Positions 25,813 through 35,152 of a stretch of 64,000 nt of DNA are shown here, one piece after another; the stretch's first letter is position 1; the number at the start of each line of letters is the position of its first letter. The notes under the pieces are model-generated. The model was not told the origin of the DNA. It saw only the letters and a list, made by a program, of their open reading frames with translations, and ran no database searches. Source of the DNA: CAVRQM01 sp963756975. GTDB lineage: Bacteria; Pseudomonadota; Alphaproteobacteria; Acetobacterales; Acetobacteraceae. The stretch spans positions 1,054,001-1,118,000 of the forward strand of contig CAVWPS010000002.1 of assembly GCA_963756975.1 (NCBI GenBank). Direction: 5' to 3'. A program made the translations under genes and the position numbers.

Positions 25813-28380
25813 ATGTCGCAAACCGCCCGTTCGGTCGGATCGAACCACCAGGCGTCGAACAGCCGGGCGTCGGAGAACCGGGCCTCGCGCGCCACCGGCG
25901 ACCGCACGTTCTCGACCGACGGCCGGTTTACCGACAGCCGGGCCCCGGGCCGCCGGCTCGCCCCGCCCATGGTCGGCTCGATGCTGTCCCGCCGCGTCTC
26001 CGAATTGCTGGCCCTGGCGTCCGCCGGCGCCGGTGCCGCGTTGCTGGTGGCGCTCGCGAGCTACGACCGGGGCGACCCTTCGCTCGATACGGCCACCGTA
26101 CGGGCGGCGACGAATTTGCTGGCGCGGCCGGGTGCCTGGGCTGCCGACGTGCTGTTGCAAGGTTTTGGCGTCGCCGGCGTGCTTCCGGCGCTCGCCCTGC
26201 TGGCGTGGGCGTGGCGGATCGGCTCGCGCCGGGGCCTCGGCTACGTGCCGCTGCGGGTGGTCGCACTTCTCGCCGCCCTGCCGGTCGCGGGTGCGGTCGC
26301 GGCCGGTATCCCGCTGCTGACGCCGGGTGTGACCGTGCCGCTATGGCCGGCCGGCGGCGGGCTGGGCGGGGCGGCCGGCGCATTGGTGGCCGGTGACGCG
26401 CTTGCGGCCGGCACCGAGCTGATCGGACGATTCGGCCCGGTTTGCGTCGAAGGACTCGGTGCCGCCCTGGCGCTGCTGCTGACCGTGCTCGCCCTCGGGC
26501 TGACCGCGCGGGAATGGCGGGCGGCCGGCGGGGCCGCGCGCGGTGCCGTGCGGGGCGGACGGTCCGTCGCCCGGTTCGGCGGCAGCATGGGCGGCGAGGT
26601 CGGCGGCCGCGGGCTGCGCCTGCTCGATCGCCTGAACGGCACGCGCCGGGCGCCGTCGCCGCCCAACGTGATCCAGCCCCACGCCCAGCCGCACGCCCAG
26701 ACACAGCCGCAAACCCAGCTCCAGACCCGGTCCGAGCCGGCGATGACCGCGCCGGCGCCGTCCCGAGACGTGCGGACCGCACCCGAGCCGCGCCTGCCCG
26801 CGAAAATCACCCCGCGCCAGAAGGTCTCGGCCCCCGCCCGGCAGGAGGCGCTCCCGCTCGACGGCCCCTGGCGCTTCCCGCCGCTGTCGCTGCTGGCCCC
26901 TGCCCCGCCGCGGGGCGAGATCGGCGCACCGGCGCAGGAGGCGCTCGACGCCAACGCCCGGCTGCTCGAAGGCGTGCTGGCCGATTACGGCGTGCAAGGC
27001 CGGATCGTCGAAATCCGCCCCGGCCCGGTCGTGACCCTCTACGAGCTGGAACCCGCACCCGGCATCCGCAGCGCCCGCGTGATCGGCCTCGCCGACGACG
27101 TGGCCCGCTCGCTGTCGGTCACCGCCGTCCGGATCGCCACCGTGTCCGGGCGCAACGTGATCGGCATCGAGGTGCCGAACGCCAAGCGCGAGACGGTCTA
27201 CCTGTCCGAGCTGATCGGCACCGACGACTGGCAGCGCCAGCAGAACCGGCTCGGCATCGCACTCGGCAAGGACATCGGCGGCGAGCCGGTGCTGGCCGAC
27301 CTCGCGAAGATGCCGCATTTGCTGGTCGCCGGCACGACCGGATCGGGCAAGTCGGTCGGGATCAACGCGATGATCCTGTCGCTGCTCTACCGGCTCAGCC
27401 CGGACGATTGCCGGCTCATCCTGATCGACCCGAAGATGCTTGAGCTGTCGGTCTACGAGGGCATTCCGCACCTGCTCGCCCCGGTCGTGACCGAGCCCGC
27501 GAAAGCCGTGTCCGCGCTCAAGTGGACGGTGCGCGAGATGGAGCGGCGCTACCGGCAGATGAGCCAGCTGCAGGTCCGCAACCTGTCCGGCTACAACGAC
27601 CGCGTCGCCGAGGCCCGCGCGCGGGGCGAGGTGGTCACACGCCGGGTGCAAACCGGGTTCGACAGCGAGACCGGCCGCCCGGTGTTCGAGGATCAGGCGC
27701 TGGCGCTGGAGCGGCTGCCGCTGATCGTGGTCATCATCGACGAGATGGCCGATTTGATGATGGTCGCCGGCAAGGAGATCGAGGCCGCCGTGCAGCGTCT
27801 GGCGCAGATGGCGCGCGCGGCCGGCATCCATGTCGTGATGGCGACCCAGCGGCCGTCGGTCGACGTCATCACCGGCACCATCAAGGCCAACTTCCCGACC
27901 CGGATCAGCTTCGCCGTCATCAGCAAGTTCGACAGCCGCACCATCCTGGGCGAGCAGGGCAGCGAGCAGCTGCTCGGCCAGGGCGACATGCTCTACATGC
28001 AGGGCGGCGGCCGGATCACCCGCGTGCACGGCCCGTTCGTCAGCGACCGCGAGGTCGAGGACATCGTCGCCTTCCTGCGCGCCCAGGGCGAGCCCGACTA
28101 CGACGAGGCGGTGACCGAAGCCGCCGAGGAGCCCGAGGCCCCGCCGCTGGCCGGCATCGGCGGTGCCAGCGACGGCGAGAAAGGGTTGTTCGATCAGGCG
28201 GTCGACCTGGTCAGCCGCGAGGGCAAGGCGAGCACCAGCTTCATCCAGCGGCACCTGCAAATCGGCTACAACCGCGCCGCCCGCCTGATCGAGCAGATGG
28301 AGAAGGAGGGGATCGTCGGCCCCGCCAACCACGTCGGCAAGCGCGAGGTGATGGCGCGCCGGAGCGTCGAGCACGAGTAG
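25813..28380 (+). CDS. ftsK: DNA translocase FtsK
   Basis: 855 residues. N-terminal membrane domain with about four transmembrane helices (from residue 60 to 240), a Pro/Gln-rich linker (HAQPHAQTQPQTQ), the beta subdomain, motor with Walker A GTTGSGKS at 507-514 and Walker B IIDEM around D643, and a C-terminal winged-helix gamma domain (STSFIQRHLQIGYNRAARL). Pumps DNA toward dif and activates XerCD at the septum. No strong Shine-Dalgarno is seen at ATG 25813; ATG 25969 (MVGSMLSRR), immediately before the first helix, is an alternative start. Stands as a single gene. Confidence 0.95.
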   Translation: MSQTARSVGSNHQASNSRASENRASRATGDRTFSTDGRFTDSRAPGRRLAPPMVGSMLSRRVSELLALASAGAGAALLVALASYDRGDPSLDTATVRAATNLLARPGAWAADVLLQGFGVAGVLPALALLAWAWRIGSRRGLGYVPLRVVALLAALPVAGAVAAGIPLLTPGVTVPLWPAGGGLGGAAGALVAGDALAAGTELIGRFGPVCVEGLGAALALLLTVLALGLTAREWRAAGGAARGAVRGGRSVARFGGSMGGEVGGRGLRLLDRLNGTRRAPSPPNVIQPHAQPHAQTQPQTQLQTRSEPAMTAPAPSRDVRTAPEPRLPAKITPRQKVSAPARQEALPLDGPWRFPPLSLLAPAPPRGEIGAPAQEALDANARLLEGVLADYGVQGRIVEIRPGPVVTLYELEPAPGIRSARVIGLADDVARSLSVTAVRIATVSGRNVIGIEVPNAKRETVYLSELIGTDDWQRQQNRLGIALGKDIGGEPVLADLAKMPHLLVAGTTGSGKSVGINAMILSLLYRLSPDDCRLILIDPKMLELSVYEGIPHLLAPVVTEPAKAVSALKWTVREMERRYRQMSQLQVRNLSGYNDRVAEARARGEVVTRRVQTGFDSETGRPVFEDQALALERLPLIVVIIDEMADLMMVAGKEIEAAVQRLAQMARAAGIHVVMATQRPSVDVITGTIKANFPTRISFAVISKFDSRTILGEQGSEQLLGQGDMLYMQGGGRITRVHGPFVSDREVEDIVAFLRAQGEPDYDEAVTEAAEEPEAPPLAGIGGASDGEKGLFDQAVDLVSREGKASTSFIQRHLQIGYNRAARLIEQMEKEGIVGPANHVGKREVMARRSVEHE

Positions 28381-28476
28381 AGGTTGGCCGAACACGCTTT
28401 TGTGCATCGACGGCATGGGCCGCGCGGGCGTTTCGGTTGCGTGCCGATTTCCGGCCGTAACGACGATGGAGCCACC

Positions 28477-28620
28477 ATGATCCGTATCCTCACGACCCTG
28501 GCCCTGCTCACGCTGATGGCGGGCTCGGTCGCGGCCTGCAACACGACCGCCGGCGCCGGCCAGGACATCTCCAACACCGGCAACGCGATCTCGAACTCGG
28601 CCCAGAAACTGACGCCGTAA
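28477..28620 (+). CDS. Entericidin-family small lipoprotein
   Basis: 47 residues: a signal peptide ending in a lipobox (VAAC), then CNTTAGAGQDISNTGNAI, the pattern of entericidin A/B lipoproteins (CNT-x-x-G-x-G-x-D). Small membrane lipoproteins of this family are linked to envelope stress and, in enterics, to a toxin/antidote pair; only one copy is seen here. GGAG five bases before ATG 28477 supports this start; the longer upstream frame lacks a signal peptide. A stem-loop follows. Confidence 0.85.
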   Translation: MIRILTTLALLTLMAGSVAACNTTAGAGQDISNTGNAISNSAQKLTP

Positions 28621-28649
28621 GCGCGGTCTCGCGGGGAGAGGTCGGCGAC

Positions 28650-28675
28650 CCCGATCCGGCCCTAGCCGGGTCGGG
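28650..28675 (+). terminator. Stem-loop after the entericidin gene
   Basis: CCCGATCCGG (28650-28659) pairs with CCGGGTCGGG (28666-28675) with one G-T wobble; an inner C-G pair leaves a four-base loop. No T run follows, so termination is plausible but not certain. Confidence 0.45.
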
Positions 28676-28716
28676 ACCGATCTGTTCTAACGCACGAAGA
28701 CGCGGAGACGATCCTG

Positions 28717-29700
28717 ATGGCCAAGCGCATCTTCGACTGCTTCTCCTTCTTCAACGAGCTGGAGGTGCTGGAAATACGGCTGAACACCATGGCGGAGCAC
28801 GTCGACTTCGTCGTCCTGGCGGAATCTAACCGGACGCATCAGAACACACCCAAGGAACTGCACTACGAGAATAACAAGGCCCGATTTGCGCAGTTCCACG
28901 ACAAGATCATCCACGTGATCGTCGACGACATGCCCGACGCCGCCAACGCTAAAAGCCGTGAGCACCACCAGCGCCGCGCCATCGGCCGGGGACTGACCCA
29001 GGCGCGGCCCGACGACGTTGTCATTATCAGCGATGTCGACGAGATCCTGCGTCCGTCGACGCTGGCGCAACTGCGGGAACAGGACGGCTATTTCCTGTTC
29101 GACATGCCGATGTATCAGTTCTACCTGAACGCGCGGGCGATCGACGCGGGCTGGAACAAGTCGTTCGCGTTTTCATACCGTCTTGCCGACCGGGTTCCGG
29201 ACTGGAACTTCGTCCGGGTTCTCCAGCAGGAGACGTTCGACAAATTCGCCGGCGAGAACCACCTGATCCGCTCGGCGGGGTGGCATTTTACCTTTCTGGG
29301 CGGTGCCGAGCGTGTCACCGAAAAGCTCAACAGCTACATCCATCGCGATCAGGTCCCGGGTGACCTGCTGACCGGCGCCGGGGCGGCAAAGCGGCTCGCC
29401 AGCGGCTACGACATCAACGGCACCCGCATGACCCGCTTTGTCGAGATCGACGACACCTACCCGGCCTACATTCGCGACAATCTGGACCTGTTCGTCGCCC
29501 GAGGCTTCGTGAAGCCGCTCGGCGTTCGCGTCAAGGAACTGGAATCGATGTTCGCGGTGTCGGAAAACAAGCGCCGCGCCTTGATCCATGAGATGCGCGA
29601 AGCCCTGGCCGGGATCAAGGCGGCCGGCACGCCGGACGATATCGCCGCGATCTCGGCGCGCTGCGACGCGCAACTCGAATCGGCCTGGCGAGCCGACTGA
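28717..29700 (+). CDS. Glycosyltransferase family 17 protein
   Basis: 327 residues matching the GT17 fold (beta-1,4-mannosyl-glycoprotein GlcNAc-transferase type): FDCFSFFNELEVLEIRLN at the start, AESNRTHQN, and the acidic metal-binding motif DVDE at 106-109 in IISDVDEILRP. No signal peptide. The bacterial members act on unknown glycans; transfer of an N-acetylhexosamine to a cell-surface glycan is a reasonable guess only. The PhyH dioxygenase follows after 59 bases, so the two may be co-transcribed. Confidence 0.85.
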   Translation: MAKRIFDCFSFFNELEVLEIRLNTMAEHVDFVVLAESNRTHQNTPKELHYENNKARFAQFHDKIIHVIVDDMPDAANAKSREHHQRRAIGRGLTQARPDDVVIISDVDEILRPSTLAQLREQDGYFLFDMPMYQFYLNARAIDAGWNKSFAFSYRLADRVPDWNFVRVLQQETFDKFAGENHLIRSAGWHFTFLGGAERVTEKLNSYIHRDQVPGDLLTGAGAAKRLASGYDINGTRMTRFVEIDDTYPAYIRDNLDLFVARGFVKPLGVRVKELESMFAVSENKRRALIHEMREALAGIKAAGTPDDIAAISARCDAQLESAWRAD

Positions 29701-29759
29701 CTTTTTCGGGTCACACGCCAGACCGCCAGAAGACGGTCGGCCGCACAGGGGAGACTTCG

Positions 29760-30599
29760 ATGGACCAGATCGTCAACGACACCGGCTTCGTGGCCCGTTG
29801 CGTCGAGGAGATGCTGCACGGCGACGGTTACGTCATGCTGCCGGGCGTGTTCAGCCCGGAGGAGGTGGCCGAGGCGCGGCGCATCGTCATGACCGAGAGC
29901 GACCGTGACGCGCCGAAACTCACCCATTTCCACGGCCACAATGCCGACCGCGTCCACCTGCAGCGGCGAGTCTGGAACCTGCTGAACAAGGGCTCCGTGT
30001 TCATCGAGATGGTGCAGCGCGAGCCGATCGTGTCGATCATGACGGCGTTCCTCGGCGAGGGCTTCATTCTCGGCTCGATCGCCGCCAACCGGCTGCTGCC
30101 CGGCGGCCCGGGTCAGGAGCTGCACGTCGACTATCCATACTGGGATCTGCACAACCGCGCCGGCTTCCCGGTCGGCATCAATTCGAGCTTCCCGCTGAAC
30201 GCGCAGGCGACGGTGCTGCTCGACGATTTTACCGAAACCAACGGGGCGACCGCCGTCGTGCCGGGCACCCAGAAACTCGGCCGCTACCCCGACGATCCGG
30301 CGACGCTGCCGGCCGGCACCAAGCGGATGCTGGGGCGCGCCGGCGACGTCGCGGTGTTCTACGGGCTGACCTGGCATTGCGCGATGCCGAACGACAGCGA
30401 CGGCGACCGCAACGCGATCCTGCTGCAATACCTGCCCCGGTTCGTGAAGCCGATGGAGGATCAGGTGCGCGGCCTGCGTCCGGAGCTTCTGGAAGCCGCC
30501 AGCCCCCGCCTGCGCCAGTTGATCGGACTCGACTTCCCGTATCCGCGCCTGCTCGACGAGGCGGAGGCGAAGGTCGAGGTCGGCGCGCTCACGAAGTAG
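29760..30599 (+). CDS. Phytanoyl-CoA dioxygenase (PhyH) family protein
   Basis: 279 residues, Fe(II)/2-oxoglutarate dioxygenase fold. Iron ligands are H122 and D124 in ELHVDYPYW and the distal His H206 in LTWHCAMPN, followed by an Arg (DRNAILLQY) suited to bind 2-oxoglutarate. Hydroxylates an unknown small molecule or lipid; PhyH members act on acyl-CoAs, secondary metabolites and ectoine. GGGGAG precedes the ATG. A strong hairpin follows, so the GT17-PhyH unit ends here. A second PhyH protein lies at 35152 but is different in architecture. Confidence 0.86.
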   Translation: MDQIVNDTGFVARCVEEMLHGDGYVMLPGVFSPEEVAEARRIVMTESDRDAPKLTHFHGHNADRVHLQRRVWNLLNKGSVFIEMVQREPIVSIMTAFLGEGFILGSIAANRLLPGGPGQELHVDYPYWDLHNRAGFPVGINSSFPLNAQATVLLDDFTETNGATAVVPGTQKLGRYPDDPATLPAGTKRMLGRAGDVAVFYGLTWHCAMPNDSDGDRNAILLQYLPRFVKPMEDQVRGLRPELLEAASPRLRQLIGLDFPYPRLLDEAEAKVEVGALTK

Positions 30600-30619
30600 G
30601 CGCGCAAGTAGCGGCGCGT

Positions 30620-30651
30620 ATGGCGCGATGCGGACGCCCGCATCGCGCCAT
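30620..30651 (+). terminator. Intrinsic terminator after the PhyH gene
   Basis: A perfect 14-bp stem (ATGGCGCGATGCGG, 30620-30633, with CCGCATCGCGCCAT, 30638-30651) closes a four-base ACGC loop and is followed by TCTAAAA. It separates GT17-PhyH from the exporter operon. Confidence 0.7.
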
Positions 30652-30685
30652 TCTAAAACCACGGTGGCGGGCGTAGACCGGGGTC

Positions 30686-31906
30686 ATGCCTTACCCTCGC
30701 TGGTTGCCCGTCCTGCTCGGCATCTTGTCCGCCGTGGGCCCGGTGTCGACCGACATGTACCTGCCGGCGTTCCCGGCGCTCGAGGCCGCGATCGGCCACA
30801 ACGTCGCCGGATCGGCGCAGCTCACGCTGGCCACCTGGTTCATCGGCCTCGCCGTGGGCCAGATCACGCAGGGCAGCCTGTCCGACCGGTTCGGCCGGCG
30901 CGGGCCGCTGATCGTCGGCACCGCCGTCTACACCGTCGCGTCCGCCGGCTGCGCGCTGTCGCCCGACCTGATCACTCTTTCGATGTTTCGGTTTCTCGCG
31001 GCGTTCGGCGGATCGGCCGCGATGGTCATCCCGCGCGCGATCGTGCGCGACATCAGCGAGGGCACCGCCGCCGCGCGCCTCATGAGCCAGCTGATCCTGG
31101 TGCTCGGCGCCGCCCCGATCCTGGCACCGACGCTCGGCGGCCTCGTGCTGGGCGTGGCCAGCTGGCACGCGATTTTCTGGATCGCCACCGTCTACGGCTT
31201 CGTCTGCTGCGTCCTGGTCTGGTGGAAGCTGCCCGACACGCTGCCGCTGCAGGGCCGGATCGAGCTGCGGCCGTTGCGGATCGCCTCGCGCATGGGCCGG
31301 ATCCTGACCGAGCGCGGCTTCATCACGCACGCGTTGCTCGGCGGGCTCTGCATGTGCGCGACGTTCGCCTATCTCGGCGGCGCACCCGATGTGTTCGAGG
31401 GCCGGTTTCACCTCTCGCCCGTCGTGTTCGGCGCGATGTTCGGCGTCTGCGCCTGCGGCTACATCGGCTCCGCGCAGGTCAGCCCGATGCTGCTCGGCCG
31501 GGTCGGGCCGTCGCGGATGATGCGCCTCGCCGTGCGCGTGCTGGTGGGCACGACCGGCACCATGCTGCTCGTCGCGATCACGCTCGACGGGCCGTGGTGG
31601 CTGCTCGCCGCCTGCATTCTCGCCAGCTTCTGCTGCATGGGGTTCATCACCCCGAACGCGACGGTCGGCGCGCTGACCCGGCACGCCGGCCACGCGGGCA
31701 GCGCGTCCGCACTGCTCGGCATGCTGCAATTCGTGCTCGGGGCGATCAGCGGCATGGCGGTCGGCTTGCTCGCCGACGGGACCGCCCGGCCGATGGCCGC
31801 CCTGATGTTCTCGGGCGCGGTCGCCGCGGCACTCGCCGACGCCGCCCGGCCGCCCCACTCCAGCAAGCCCCGCCACACCGGAATCGAAGAGATCATGCAC
31901 GCATGA
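30686..31906 (+). CDS. Bcr/CflA-family multidrug exporter (MFS)
   Basis: 406 residues with twelve predicted helices. The first loop has the Bcr/CflA pattern VSTDMYLPAFPALE, the second loop the MFS motif SDRFGRRGPL, and helix 5 carries LGAAPILAPTLGG (motif C of drug/proton antiporters). Proton-coupled export of drugs or metabolites; in Escherichia coli relatives Bcr exports bicyclomycin and sulfonamides. The stop overlaps the next ATG as ATGA, so it is coupled to the C26 peptidase. Confidence 0.9.
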   Translation: MPYPRWLPVLLGILSAVGPVSTDMYLPAFPALEAAIGHNVAGSAQLTLATWFIGLAVGQITQGSLSDRFGRRGPLIVGTAVYTVASAGCALSPDLITLSMFRFLAAFGGSAAMVIPRAIVRDISEGTAAARLMSQLILVLGAAPILAPTLGGLVLGVASWHAIFWIATVYGFVCCVLVWWKLPDTLPLQGRIELRPLRIASRMGRILTERGFITHALLGGLCMCATFAYLGGAPDVFEGRFHLSPVVFGAMFGVCACGYIGSAQVSPMLLGRVGPSRMMRLAVRVLVGTTGTMLLVAITLDGPWWLLAACILASFCCMGFITPNATVGALTRHAGHAGSASALLGMLQFVLGAISGMAVGLLADGTARPMAALMFSGAVAAALADAARPPHSSKPRHTGIEEIMHA

Positions 31907-32649
31907 CCCCCCTCATCGGCATCACCGCCTGCGCCAAGACGGTCGAGACGCTGCGACAGGACACGGCGCCGCGCTCCTACAGTGCCGCCGTGCTCGCCGT
32001 CTCGGGCGGCGTGCCCGTGCTGCTGCCCCCGCTCGGCGACGGGATGGAGGCGGTGCTCGACCGGATCGACGGCCTGCTGGTCGACGGCAGCGAGAGCAAC
32101 GTGGAGCCGGCGCGGTACGGCGTGGCCGTGGACGAGACGCCCGGCCAGCACGATCCCGAACGCGATGCGACGACGCTACCGCTGATCCGGGCCGCGATCG
32201 CGCGCGGCATGCCGGTGCTGGCGATCTGTCGCGGCATCCAGGAGCTGAACGTGGCGCTGGGCGGCACGCTGCACCAGCGCGTCCACACCGTCGCCGGCCG
32301 CGACGACCACCGCGAGCCGGACGGCACGCCGGACGAGAAGTTCGCGATCCGGCACGACGTTGCGCTGTCGGGCGGGCTCGAGACGCTGCTCGGCGCCGGG
32401 CGCGTGGCCGTCAACAGCCTGCACGGGCAAGCGATCGACCGGCTCGCCCCAGGCCTTACAGCGGAGGCGATTGCCGCCGACGGAACGGTCGAGGCGGTGG
32501 CGATGCCCGGCGCGCGCGGCTTCCTGCTCGGCGTTCAGTGGCATCCGGAGTGGCTGGTCGCGACCGACGCGCCGAGCCGCACGATCTTCGAGGCGTTCGG
32601 CGACGCCTGCCGCGCCTATGCGGGGCAGGCGCGCACGTTGCCGCCGTGA
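31903..32649 (+). CDS. Peptidase C26 family gamma-glutamyl hydrolase (PuuD-like)
   Basis: 248 residues, class I glutamine-amidotransferase fold. Catalytic Cys C109 in LAICRGIQELNV, and His/Glu H214 and E216 in GVQWHPEW. PuuD-type enzymes cleave gamma-glutamyl-GABA in putrescine degradation; other members remove gamma-glutamyl groups from various amines. No other putrescine genes are near, so the substrate is open. It overlaps the exporter upstream (ATGA) and the glycosyltransferase downstream (GTGA), forming one operon with them and mtgA. Confidence 0.87.
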   Translation: MTPLIGITACAKTVETLRQDTAPRSYSAAVLAVSGGVPVLLPPLGDGMEAVLDRIDGLLVDGSESNVEPARYGVAVDETPGQHDPERDATTLPLIRAAIARGMPVLAICRGIQELNVALGGTLHQRVHTVAGRDDHREPDGTPDEKFAIRHDVALSGGLETLLGAGRVAVNSLHGQAIDRLAPGLTAEAIAADGTVEAVAMPGARGFLLGVQWHPEWLVATDAPSRTIFEAFGDACRAYAGQARTLPP

Positions 32650-33810
32650 TCCTGGACGAGGAACCGGAGGCGGCCGGGCCGGCACCGTGCATCGCGGATT
32701 CGCGCGACGTTCCGATCCTGGTCAACAGTTTCAACCGCCTCGCCTGCCTCACCCGCCTGATCGAATGGCTGCGCGCCGCCGGCCATCGCCGCGTCATCGT
32801 TCTGGACAACGCCTCCTCGTTCCCGCCCCTGCTCACGTATCTCGCGGCGATCGAGAGGGAGGGGCACGCCCGGATCGTCCGGCTCGGCGACAATCACGGG
32901 CACCTCGGCCTGTGGGAGCGCGGACTGCTCGGCGACCTCGGGATCGACACCGAATATGTCTACACCGACCCGGATGTGGTCCCGTCGGGATCGTGCCCGG
33001 CCGATCTCGTCGCCCGTCTGCAACGCCTGCTCCGCGACGAACCGGGCGTCCATAAGGCGGGCCCCGGCCTGCGGCTCGACGATCTGCCCGACCACTACGC
33101 CCAGAAAGCCGAGGTGTTCACGTGGGAGGGCCAGTTCTGGAACCGCCCCGCGACGCCCGGGCTATTCCGCGCCACCATCGACACGACCTTCGCGCTGTAT
33201 CGGCCCGGCGGCGGACGGGGGCTCGACCGGCTGACGCTGCGCACCGGCTGGCCCTACCTCGCCCGGCATCTCGGATGGTACGCGGACAGCCGCGCGCCGA
33301 CCGCCGAGGACGCGCACTACGCCGCGACGGCGCGGCCCGGTCTGTCGTGGTGGTCGGCCACGAGCCGCCCGCCCGAAGTGGCCGAGGCCGTCGCCGCGCT
33401 GCCGCCCGCGCCCGCGCTGCTCCATCTCGGGTCGCGGCGGGAGGCCGGACCGCACGGCTATCTGCACGAAGTTCCGAACGACGGTCGCGCTAGACGGCAT
33501 TCTGGTCGGGACGGTCGACCGGGAGCTGCCCTGGCAGGCGCTCACCGACGCCGCACGGCCCGGGGCGCTGCTGGTGCTGCGCTGCCCGCTCGACCGGCTC
33601 GGCGCGTTCCTTCCCGGGTCGCGCCCCGACAAGCAACGGCCGCCCTTCGGCGCGGGCTGGGCGGTCCGCCGGCTCACGCTGGTCGAAACCGAACCGGCGG
33701 AAGCGATCCTGCATTTGTCGCGCGGGGACGGCTCCCGCGTGGCCGCACCGGCGATGCGGGTGCAGAAAAGCCGCCTCGATTTCGCGGCCGCGTTCGAGAC
33801 GAGCGGTTGA
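32646..33810 (+). pseudogene. GT2-like glycosyltransferase, frameshifted
   Basis: The N-terminal part reads as a nucleotide-sugar transferase: VPILVNSFNRLACLTRLIEW, IVLDNASS, and the acidic motif VYTDPDVVP. Near 33471-33476 the frame turns Arg-rich; moving one base on gives a coherent C-terminal part (ALDGILVGTVDRELPW to the end, AFETSG). The whole span is 1165 bases, one more than a multiple of three, and the corrected frame ends in a TGA that overlaps the TTG start of mtgA. No stop occurs in the first frame until far inside mtgA, so this is better explained by one extra base than by two genes. Corrected product 387 residues. Starts at GTG 32646, overlapping the peptidase stop. Confidence 0.72.
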
Positions 33811-34494
33811 GGCGCCGGGGCCGGATCGTCGCGCTCGTCGCACTTGCCGTCGTGTTCGCGCCGTCGCTGCCCCTGCTTGCGATGCGGTTCGTCGATCCGG
33901 CGACCAGCGCGTTCATCCTGTTGCGACGGCTCGACGGCCGCGCGGTCGCCGTCGCGTCCTGGGTGCCGGCCCGCGAACTGCCGCCGTCCCTGAGAATGGG
34001 CGCGATCGCCGCCGAGGACCTCGCCTTCTGCCGCCATCACGGCGTCGACCTGGACGCGATCTCCACCGAGATCGGCATTTGGCGAAGCGGCGGACGGCCG
34101 ACCGGTGCCAGCACGATCACCATGCAGCTCGCCCGAAACCTGTTCCTCTGGCCCGCCCGCGGCATTGTGGCGAAAGGCGCTCGAAATCTGGATCACGCCG
34201 CAGGTGGCGCTGCTCTGGCCGAAGCGACGCCAGTTAGAAGTCTATCTCAACATCGCCGAATTCGGGCCGGGCGTGTTCGGCGTGCAGGCCGGCGCGCGAC
34301 ACTGGTTCGGCGTCGACGCGACCGCGCTCGACGCCGACCGGTCGGCGCGGCTGCTGGCGATCCTCCCCGCACCGGACCGCTGGAGCCCGGTGGCACCGGA
34401 CGACATCGTTCAGGCGCGGGCGGCGGCGATCCGTGCCCTGGTCGCGGCGAACGACCCGAGACTTTCCTGCGCGCGGCTGGCCTCGGACCCGTGA
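33807..34494 (+). pseudogene. mtgA: Monofunctional peptidoglycan transglycosylase MtgA, frameshifted
   Basis: N-terminal transmembrane anchor (VALVALAVVFAPSLPLLAM), then GT51 motifs: IAAEDLAFCRHHGVD with the catalytic Glu, and GASTITMQLARNLFLW. Just after this, near 34160-34166, the frame breaks; the next frame continues with WRKALEIWIT, KRRQLEVYLNIAEFGPGVFG and the C terminus. The span is 688 bases, one over a multiple of three. Corrected length would be 228 residues, normal for MtgA, which polymerises lipid II glycan strands. The start is TTG 33807, overlapping the previous TGA. Confidence 0.85.
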
Positions 34495-34510
34495 TCCGGG
34501 TGGTCGCGCT

Positions 34511-35152
34511 CTAAGCCGACGTCAACGTCTCGGCCACCGCCGCGCCGAGACGCCGTTGCGTCGCCGCCGTCCAGTGCAGGCCGTCGGCGCCGTCGGTCGC
34601 GATGACCGTCCCCGCGTCGAGGAACGCGCATCCCGCCAGACGCGCCATCGCGGCATACAGCGGCGGCAGGGCGGCGGCACGGGCCGCGCCACCCTCGAAC
34701 ACCTCGGCGAAATCGGTCATTTCGGCGAGCGGCGGCGGCGCGATCAGCAGAACGCGCGGCGGCTTGTAATCGACGCCGATCCCGATCCCCCGCTGCGCGA
34801 TGTCGACCAGCTTTCCGGCACCGAGCGCGATCCGCAGCGGCGTGCGGCCGAACATCGCCTTGCAGTCGTTGGTGCCGAGCAGGATCACGACCCAGTCGAG
34901 CGGCATGTGGCTGGCCAGCGCCGCCGGCAGATACGCCGCCCCGTCCATGCCGGCGCCGGTCAGCTCCGGATGGGTCGGGTCCGCCACATCCGTGGTGCGG
35001 CCGGGCAGCGCCTCCTCGATCACCTCGCAGTCATCGAGTGCGGCCGCCATCACGCGCGGCCACCGGTCGGCGGCGGCGTAGCGGTCCTGCAACCGCTCGG
35101 CGTGGCCGGGCGTGCCGAACGTGTTGCTGTCGCCGAAACACAGAACGCGCAT
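34511..35152 (-). CDS. SGNH/GDSL hydrolase
   Basis: 213 residues. Block I FGDSNTFG with nucleophile Ser S9, block III GTND at 93-96, and the C-terminal Asp/His pair D190 and H193 in DGLHW. No signal peptide. Close to the arylesterase/SGNH group of small esterases; substrate unknown, with acetyl removal from a glycan possible given the neighbours. Its ATG overlaps the stop of the PhyH-repeat gene (TGATG). Converges with mtgA across 16 bases. Confidence 0.87.
   Translation of the reverse strand: MRVLCFGDSNTFGTPGHAERLQDRYAAADRWPRVMAAALDDCEVIEEALPGRTTDVADPTHPELTGAGMDGAAYLPAALASHMPLDWVVILLGTNDCKAMFGRTPLRIALGAGKLVDIAQRGIGIGVDYKPPRVLLIAPPPLAEMTDFAEVFEGGAARAAALPPLYAAMARLAGCAFLDAGTVIATDGADGLHWTAATQRRLGAAVAETLTSA

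Noticed and set aside
33574..33810. Separate small gene after the glycosyltransferase
   Set aside because: No proper start or ribosome-binding site; the length and the TTGA junction fit a frameshifted C terminus better.
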